In this document: positions 49,672 through 64,000 of the stretch, piece after piece
Numbering within the stretch: position 1 is the first letter of the stretch
Layout of the letters: the number at the start of each line of letters is the position of its first letter
From: Echinococcus granulosus
Lineage: Eukaryota; Platyhelminthes; Cestoda; Cyclophyllidea; Taeniidae
NCBI RefSeq assembly: GCF_000524195.1
Contig: NW_020170446.1
Location: 313,178 to 377,177, forward strand
Direction: 5' to 3'
Length of the DNA stretch: 64,000 bases
Program-made: the position numbers and the translations under genes
The notes under the pieces: generated by a model
What the model was told of the DNA's origin: nothing
The model's input: the letters and a program-made list of their open reading frames with translations, nothing else
Database searches by the model: none

Positions 49672-50440
49672 CTGGTTAAGTGCAAAAAAAATGAATCATT
49701 CCCAGAAATTAGCGCACATGCATACACACGCAGCAATATAGAGTCATATGAAAAGGAAAATAGAACAGAAAGAAAAAAGAAGGGGGAACCACCCAACATC
49801 TCACAGGAGGCACACGCTGTCTTGGAGATACCGCCAACTTAATCGTTGATACTTAACCCTACAAAAGAAATTTAGACCAAATAATTAAATCAACTTTTTA
49901 AGCGCGGTTTATTAGCCTAAGTGCGATATAGTGCGAGCAAGGTATCTGCTATTTTAGGTTTGGATGTATTTACTCATTAGGACAATGACTGCTTTAATGA
50001 AGATATATATTTAATTTAGACTTATTTATATAATTTATAAGAGGAACTTCTTCTGAATGTTGCACAAGTCAGTCGCATTACATGGTCGGGATTTTTCGAT
50101 ACCCCACTCCCACTTAGTGCTTGATAACACTTCAACGTCGCATCAACATCGCATTGCTTGTCAGCGAATACCTTGCCAATTCACCTTCACTATTCATCAC
50201 TAAATTGGTCTGTACCGCAACATCCCTGTTTTATTTTCGCACATTTCAATGTGGGCCGCAAAAGTTCTTTCGAGCCTCAGAGTGGTGTGCGTGACTCCCA
50301 TTCAGCACGGACAGCACTCCTTCCCCTTCTTTTACTTTAAAAACCTCCATGTCTGGTCTTAAGTGAAGGTACCATGTTAAGATATTAAGCACGCTACAAT
50401 GACATAAAATACACCATATTTGAATATTCAAAGAACATAG
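49672..50440. other. Intergenic region between MYCBPAP-like and MPP10
   Basis: About 770 bp, AT-rich, between the MYCBPAP-like stop and the first recognised MPP10 exon, both on the minus strand. The MPP10 start codon and 5' exons were expected here but not recognised. Confidence 0.45.
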
Positions 50441-53400
50441 TCAGATGTTGTAAGGGCACCAAGTAGTTATTGACTGATTGTCCTCTTGACTGTAGTTTTC
50501 CACAATTGTAGCAATTACTTCAGCCAAGTCACTAAGCCAATGACGTGTTATTGTTCTGGCGCTCGATCGCCATTGTTCGCAAACTCTAGGCTGCTCCTTC
50601 AGATGGTCTGTTGGAACTCGAGAAACTGGATTCCTCTCTTTCAAGGTAAGGCAAATTAGTTGCTTTAGGTTATCTCTAATCAACTCCCAGAATGCTTTGC
50701 CAGTTGATTGGAGTGCCGAAATTAAAACAAACTCGTCATTCAACAGGTAATCGAATGTCATGTTGATACAGAGTTAAACAAGTTTTCAAAAATCTAATTT
50801 TCTAGGTAATAAATTTTTTAATTAATTAACTGTTGAATAACAACAAGCAAGGCATGATGTACTATCAGTTGACCATCAAACATACCCTTGCATCCTCACG
50901 AATGTTCATTTTTTGATTCCATGGGAGAACTTAAACAAAAAACAATGTTTCCTGATACACTTTGAATGCAATATCAGATTTTATAAGAGTTAAACGTAGT
51001 GAGTTCTGGCATGCCTGCCAGTGGGCCCGTTCCCATTTGAAGGCGGAGGGTGGAGCACACTTCAAAGGCCTTCAGAAGATGATCCATAACCGCGGAGGAA
51101 CTATTAATAAATGCAGCAAAGAATATGAGGTGGAAGGTCCATGCTGTTATGCATACACACATAACGTTTAAACCTTCAAAATTGGTGCACTTACTAGGGT
51201 CTGTACTGAATTTCAGCAGAACTTGTTGTAACCACCACAGGTGGAATAGTAAGGGTGTCAACTATTTTGAAGAGACGTTAGAGAAGAGCATTTGCATCAG
51301 CGGGTTCGATATGACCTTCCACGTACATATCTATGATCTCCTGAAATGCGCAGAATCTTAAGCGATGCCACTTAAAAGCTGACATTTCGGAATTCCGCAG
51401 AGAATTTGCTCAGTGTCATCTAAAATCACGATTGGAGAAAAACGTAATCTTATCCCTCTATTTGTCAACTTTAACTTTAGATTGCATTTCTGGACAATGA
51501 AAACATGCAACCAAATTGGTTAGGATCGAGGCGAGGATACCTATTATTCAATTAAGTCAGAAAAAGAGTAATAATTTATTCAAGGTGTGGAGTTTACTTG
51601 TCTTAAGGTGTTGAGAGAGTGATCCCACGTAGGACTGCCAAATGTTGAAATTAAGCCTTCACTTCGCAGTGCGATAAAAGCATGAACCGATTAATTTGAA
51701 AATTTTATCTGTGAAAAATGAGATAAATTTAGAAAGACGAGTGCTTAAGTCGCAAAAATACTTGTCGCAAATATCCCGAGTGTATAAAGTCAATATTTTA
51801 GTGAGGTGAAACTACGTTACCCAGACAAAGAGTCCATTTAAAAATTCATTTTTTAAATATGCATCTTACACCGGGATTTTGCTGCTCACAGAGGTCAACT
51901 GCTGCCAGAGCATCGACAATGCGTGGCTTTTGTGTATTGGTCCAGTAAATCGATGAGCAGCAATCCTCAACCATCTCTCTGATCATTTCTTTCGTAATTT
52001 GACATTGCATCTATTTAGATTTTATAAGTAATAGACAGCTCTTACCTTTGCAACGACTTTTGATCCGCCGTTTAGACGGCTATCGGGCCAAAATGCAATT
52101 CCGCATAAGTGAAGTGTTATAGGTGAAACGGAGGGAAGCAGCGGAGGATCTGTGAAGAACTGCCAGGATTCTGAGAATACTCCTTCAAAGGAGGATTGAA
52201 TGGAAATGTGGAGAGTTTTCGATTCGCCACAAACGATTTCACCTTGGAGGAGAAGTAAGTACAGTTGCAAGATAAAGTGTGCTTGTCTACTTTGTTTATC
52301 AAAATTTTTTGGAAAGCAATATCATCCAAAGGGAACAAAATTCGGTGAATAGATCATACACGCTTTTTTAGAAGATCATGTCCAATAAGCAGTTATTCTT
52401 GAGTTTATTGAGGGATTTCCGCCATTTTACTTAAAAAATATCCTTATAAGACGCCGCAAATGCCCATCTATGCTGGGAATTTGCAAGGCTACACTATTGT
52501 AATACGATAGTGGTTTATCCCTCGGTTCTAGTGAGGCGCCACTTTTGTACTTGGAATTAGTCCCCTTGTACCTCGCTGGGTGGGCTGGCCTTTTGGGCCA
52601 TGCCAATAGCCCAGACACCTTCTCCGTGCTGAATATATATATTCTGCCCGAGTACTGTGTCTTCTTTTGTCTTAAGGGAGTCTCGGGACGCTACACTATC
52701 TCGCATATCACGAACGCCTATTCCTTTGTTCTTAATAAGCTAATATGGCCATGGTATAATTAATTCATCCGAATGCATCAAACAGTGCGATATTTGCGAC
52801 AGAAAATCTGAGTCCTCTGGTCCGACATGGAATGAGAGAGCAGGTAGTCAGAACTGGTTGAAGTTAATAAATGCTACCGAATAAAAGTTCATTAAAGGAT
52901 TTACAAACTTTTACAGAAACGATGGTGGACGAACTTTTGGGGTTTAATAACGGGGGAGGTCACGATGATGCAATCCTTTGCCATCTAGAATGTGGGGGTC
53001 CACTTGAATATAAAGNNNNNNNNNNNNNNNNNNNNNNNNNNNNNNNNNNNNNNNNNNNNNNNNNNNNNNNNNNNNNNNNNNNNNNNNNNNNNNNNNNNNN
53101 NNNNNNNNNNNNNNNCAAAGTAGCGTAGATCGTACTAGAAAGCACACTAAAAGACTGGTACACTTACGTCTTTATGCCATAATATACATAAACAACGGCG
53201 TGCAAATTACACTTCCCTAGAGGCTAAAAACGTAATTGCAATTATGACGAAAACTGTACGAATCTTATTTGGTAGGTCTAAATGCATGCGCATGAGATTC
53301 TAATATTTAAACGCAAATAATTTTGAGCAAATATATGTTAGAGGAGAAGTCAGATTAAGGACGACATTCCACTGATGCTTGTTTGAAATATTGTTGAAGG

Positions 53401-56137
53401 TCAGAACATATATTAATCGTAAATGTAGATTTTTGACTTGAGTGCCATTACCATTGCTAGTGAAAAAGAAGAAAGGCGAGTCTCGCTGAGGCAACATTTC
53501 CATAAGTGCATTTCTTTCGACTTTCTAGATTTATCATCAGTTAAGGCAAATGGAGGATCCTTCCACTGATAGACGAGAACTTCTGTTCTATTATTTATGA
53601 ATAGGATTTTCTGGTGGCTTGGATTCGCGTTTGAGGTCTACAGAGAAACAGTGGACAGGATATCATCTACTCAAGAAAGTGACACAAAACTTTGTTTAGT
53701 TCTGGATATAGCATAAGTTAAATGACCAGTCCGTTTCATCTTCTATAGTGACTCTGAATTACAAAACCGCCCTAATGTCACAACACTCTTCAGTTTAAGT
53801 ACAAAAAAGCTTTACAAATGATGTCAGATTATATGACACCTTAAGCAACCATGAAGGATATTTGCACTTTTCTTTAAAAATTTTTAGAACATATATATCA
53901 GTTTAAATTCAGGCACTGAGCATGACTGCAAATCTTCAGTTTGCGAGATTCGCATGGAGTAGGGCTTAGTTTAGCCTAAACTAGCAATAAGCGAGCAGCA
54001 TAGTAAACATCATAAACACTTGGAAGAATTATGCTAGAAATTCATTTACGTACCCTGAAGCAAAGCGTGAACTGCGGATTGGAGATGATTTTGTAAGAGT
54101 TTGTCCCGTCTTTCACCAAACGAGGGATCAAGACCTCATTAAAGAGTAGAGATGGTCCACCAAACTCCTCGTCTACTGACTGGTACTTTGACTCACGTGG
54201 AGTAACGGAACGTTCGGTAATCGTGTCACCTGCTGAAGATGTCGCTTTTACACTTCCTATCACCTTCGTAAGCACAGACTTCACTGAGTGGTTTTGTAGT
54301 TTTTCCTGTAGTCTTTTAATCAGAAGACGATAGGTAGTTAGAAAGTGCAACAAGAAAATGATTTGATTCCTTACATTTTGTCCAAGTCAAGAAGATGGAG
54401 GAAAAGAAGGTTTATCTCTACCCAATCTATTTAATACGTATGGGATTAAATGAAGCTTAGAACTTATTCATTATCGCTTTCGAGTACCTCCATGCATATT
54501 TTTAATAAATTTCAAAATCTAAGCTTAGGCGTGCCTTTGATACATTTGTTACGAGGACCTTAGAAGTAACTCGATAAATACATGTAAGGTATTATTTTGC
54601 TTTGACATGACAAGAATTGCTATGGCTTAGTGGAATTGAGAATGCGAAAAAATAAAGGTGCTTGTGGATCTATGCCACCTAAGAGGCAAACAACCCATTC
54701 AAGCTCAAACATTGTTTTCCTCTTCATGCTTTCATTTAGATGGCTGTCATAAAGTAGTAAACCACACAAGTTGCATATTTGTAGAACCAGACTTGTAAAT
54801 GTGACGCTTTATTTGACGCACTTAGGGTAATAAAAACCCCAACGACTGATTATAACTATATTCTTTGGGGGTCATTCGATTGGCATTTTCCCCGAGTGAC
54901 TGCAGACTAGCATAAAAGTGGTTTAAATCATGGCCCTGTAAAAACCTCTAATCTGTTAAAGAATACCAATTAAAGTACTGCATTATATTATATATATTAT
55001 ATTATATTTCCAATAACAGCCAATTCCCGTACATCGGGGCGGTGGGGAAAAAGTTTAGCAACTAGAGGGTCTATCGGTTTCATTCTTTCTGCTTTGTAGG
55101 CACACTTTACCTTCGTACTCGACAATCGTTTAATAATGTGCCAAGAATGCTTCTTAAACCACTTGTTATGCATAATTGGACATTTTATTGTTGTCTTTTT
55201 CGAGTCCCGGAGACCATCTGCAAAATGACGATATTGGGATGCGTTTCAGTTTAGAGAAGACAATATCTGAGCCCTCTCCTTATTAATTTACAACAGTGCC
55301 TGACTATTCGAGTTTATTTTACTGCACTTCTTTTTGAAAGTAAACACTATCAATGAAAACATGAAGGGTCCTCTTGCATAATATGACATTTGTTGCATCT
55401 GAGCAGCACTAAAATCTTGAACAAGTGTATAGATCTGCTCAGAGATCAATAAGTAGTTCTAATTAACAGCTAAAAGTAGGAGTTTGCAAACATGGTAACT
55501 TATTTTTAAGGTACTCACGTATTTCATTCAGAAGTGGACTCGGTACCCCTATATACTCCAAGGCTGAAAATTGGCCTTTATCGCGGATAGTTTTAGCTAG
55601 CCCTGAAGACAATAAAAAGTGGAAGAAAACACCAGAGCCGATGAATTAATGAGATAAGGGATTGTAGGCTGCTATGTGACTCACCTAACCGCTGAGTCAG
55701 AACGTAAAGCCGGGCTGGAGGACTCAAACCAATAGTCATCATTGTATTTGACTTTAAGCATCAAAATAAGTTAAAATTTACTGATTATCACCGAGATGTG
55801 CACATGATAAATATTATCAACAAACCTCCTTTTCCAAAGACGAAGTACGGAAGGGTTTGATCGATTATCTCCTTCTCCGTTATTCTGCGATAGGATGCAG
55901 CAGATGGGTTCATGGCCATTTGGTCTGCTGGCCGACGAATCCTATCTAGGAAACCGGCAAAAAATATCATTGAAGTAAAAATGATGTCGACGAGGGTTTA
56001 TGCTTACTTCTTAATTTCCTGCAAAGTCTACAACGTTCTGTGACGACTTTATCCCACTTATTGAGTGCATGCGCATCGTGCGCTTCTTTGATGTCTGTGA
56101 AATCACCTTCGCCCACCCAAAAATGAGCCGGAAAATC
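50441..56137 (-). CDS. MYCBPAP: MYCBP-associated protein (MYCBPAP) homologue, interrupted by gap
   Basis: Animal protein linked to MYCBP and to testis and cilia; biochemical role poorly known. Minus-strand exons: 56137-56008 (PAHFWVGEGDFTDIKEAH), 55945-55826 (AASYRRITEKEIIDQTLPY), 55602-55519 (FSALEYIGVPSPLLNEI), 55217-55111, about 54345-54054 (EEFGGPSLLFNEV), 53637-53452 (FINNRTEVLVYQW, then RDSPFFFFTSN), 52242-52046 (IVCGESKTLHISIQSSFEG, FSESWQFFTDPPLL), 52010-51872, 51340-51327 (14 nt), 51261-51195 (HLWWLQQVLLKF), and about 50757-50441 (AFWELIRDNLKQL, ARTITRHWLSDLAEVIATI). The order of blocks follows human MYCBPAP as I recall it, and most junctions agree in phase. The Ig-like segment at FFFF...FSESWQF is the most characteristic part. 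Oddities: an apparent one-base frame slip near 53522, the microexon, and a 100-N gap in the intron at 53016. The N-terminus was not identified. Confidence 0.78.
52567..52699 (+). repeat. Dispersed repeat family 3, copy E
   Basis: Begins TGTACC, then CTGGGTGGGCTGGCC, a TA-rich middle, TGCCCGAGTACTGTGTCTTC and GAGTCTCGGGACGCTACACT. The best match is copy C. It lies in an intron of the MYCBPAP-like gene, antisense to it. Confidence 0.7.
53016..53115. other. Scaffold gap (100 N) in a MYCBPAP-like intron
   Basis: Exactly 100 N, a placeholder of unknown true size, between the exons at 52242 and 53452. The flanking exons join in phase, so no coding sequence need be missing. Confidence 0.98.
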
Positions 56138-56822
56138 CTATTTATTAATCGTTGTACTTTATGATAAACGGCACATAGTGGAGGCATGCTTTGTTTATGC
56201 AACCACTAATAGTGCAATAGATGGAGGTAAATGCGTTATATCTTACTGCCTCTCAAAAATTATTAAAAGAATGCCAAAGTAGGTGTGAAGTTGAGATGAA
56301 ACACTGAAATTGGTCCGTTTATTTCTCAACAACAAAACGTAAATCACTGACAAATGATACAGTGATGATGGTGAGTATCCCGCGCTTCTACGTTTGCGTC
56401 TGTTAGGAAACGTGATATAGATAGCGTGTTTAGAAATTAAAACACTTTGTAGGTCGGAGTAGTTTGGCAAAAAAGTTTGATTAATAGCCTAAGAATCTAA
56501 AAGAGTTAGTAGTTAGTTAGTCAGTATTTTTGTTCAATGCCTGGAATGTACTAAAAATATAAAGACTTTAATAACATAACTTTTATGCTAATTGGTAATA
56601 TCTTTCTAAAAATGCGATCCCAAATAAACTCTTGGGCCTAAAGCGCTGTTCTGAGTACCGTTTTACAACACTACTTCATAATTTTATTTTTCCACTCATT
56701 TATGGATTAATAAATATCAAATGCCTTGAAACGTTCTTTGATGTGTCCAATCAGTAGGGAGCTGTTCTTCGACTGCGTGCCCCGTATCAGCATTTGCAAG
56801 GGTCCTTTGAAAAGGTCCGGTA
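56138..56822. other. Divergent intergenic region, MYCBPAP-like / ABHD18
   Basis: Between the most upstream MYCBPAP-like exon recognised and the ABHD18 start. It probably holds the N-terminal exon of the former and both promoters. An open minus-strand stretch at 56470-56243 (SDLQSVLISKHAIYITFP) is not recognisable as that N-terminus. Confidence 0.4.
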
Positions 56823-63073
<6,251 letters not shown>

Positions 63074-64000
63074 GTGAGGAATTCCTGTCTTCCTTGACCC
63101 TTGTTTGAGTTTGACCTGTGACTTGTACACTATTGGTGTGGCTCGATGTTCTTCCGATGTCATAACTTTACGTTTGATCTTTTTTGTGGTTTAACCGCAT
63201 CAAGGTTTGTGCGGATACGCATTCTGTGGCTTTCACGACCACTTTGATTCTTTGAATCTGGTTTGATATTTGTCAGTTAGTAGTGAAACCGGACTCATCC
63301 TGATGACCCCACCATCTCTGGTCCTTATTACTGGTGGGCTTTGATACTCCGTTTCCCTTTAGTGCCTCGATCCTGAAATGATACCGGATCTCTTCTAATA
63401 GCACTTCATTTCCTAGTTTATTAATTCGTATGCTTCAATGGTGATTCTACTTGCTACTGGCGTGGTGAAAGTAGACAATGCACTAGGACTTCAACCCTCC
63501 GGCACGCTTTTCAAAAGCAGTAGTAAAATCGGTGGATTTGTAGGGCTTGGCTTTTCAAATTGGTCAGAGGTGTTCCGTTTACTGCAAACTAGTTTTTTTT
63601 TCAGAGGTTCTTTATTAAATTTGTATTCTTCCTGTTAAAAATCAAGCGGGAAATTTGTTTACTCAATTTTGATGCTTGCCGTGACATCATCTTTGCCTTT
63701 TGTTAGTTTATAGCTAGTTAGAAGCCTTTTTTCTAATGAGATGAATTTCTTGAGATAATAACTTGCCAGTTGATCTTTTGATGCACTTCTTCTGGAAACA
63801 ATGATCGTGTTGTTAGGATCTCCACTACCACCTCCGCCTTCAGCATCCTATTCAAAGTCACTTTTCAAACCTGTGGATTCTCGTTGTTGCCCCTACTCCG
63901 TGAGCTAGTCCCATCCACTATATTTGTATTCCTACTGTTGTGTTTCGGTTTCAAAAAGTCGCCTCTTTGGGTTGTATTTCATGCTATGGCATCACTCCCT
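63074..64000. other. Probable ABHD18 intron or 3' flank
   Basis: Starts at a donor (TTTTCG|GTGAGG) that follows the last recognised ABHD18 exon. No exon with the expected C-terminal residues was recognised before the window end. Confidence 0.4.

Overview
The window is eukaryotic nuclear DNA. Its genes are split by many introns and separated by long AT-leaning non-coding stretches, with dispersed repeats and two scaffold gaps of exactly 100 N. All recognisable genes are ordinary animal genes. Several hold chains of ultra-short introns (30-38 nt) next to kilobase-scale introns, a mixture known from parasitic flatworms. I infer a platyhelminth, perhaps a cestode; no single gene proves it. No prokaryotic operon, CRISPR array, phage, rRNA gene or convincing tRNA gene was seen.

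Layout. (1) 55-7780 (+): 3' part of a USP32-like deubiquitinase (EF-hand, UBL/DUSP-like region, USP catalytic domain), cut by the window start. (2) 9373-18789 (-): a complete GAS2-like actin/microtubule linker (CH domain, GAR domain, SRIP EB1-type motif) with two exons that look like an old duplication. (3) 18790-33400: mostly non-coding and repeat-bearing, with a possible unrecognised minus-strand gene at 23.6-27.2 kb. (4) 33449-40210 (+): cytochrome b561 with all four haem-ligand histidines, interrupted by an N gap. (5) 43562-45135 (-): complete eIF3 subunit M, eight exons. (6) 46330-47672 (+): a three-dsRBD protein of the TRBP/PACT/Loquacious type. (7) 47812-49671 (-): C-terminal half of MPP10 of the U3 snoRNP. 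(8) 50441-56137 (-): a MYCBPAP homologue. (9) 56823-63073 (+): an ABHD18-type alpha/beta hydrolase running toward the window end.

The genes do not form a pathway: they cover protein turnover, cytoskeleton, transmembrane electron transfer, translation, small-RNA biology, ribosome biogenesis and sperm/cilium-associated functions. Arrangement is informative in two places. eIF3M and the dsRBD gene are divergent with about 1.2 kb between them. The dsRBD gene and MPP10 converge with only 139 bp between stop codons.

Exon boundaries were set by hand from splice signals, reading-frame phase and recalled family sequences. Most internal junctions agree in phase. Terminal exons of the USP, b561, MYCBPAP-like and ABHD18 genes are less certain. 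I did not find a clearly new biological system. The most interesting items are the ultra-short introns (two of them in frame and free of stops), two GC-AG introns, a 14-nt microexon, the GAS2-like exon duplication and three dispersed repeat families.
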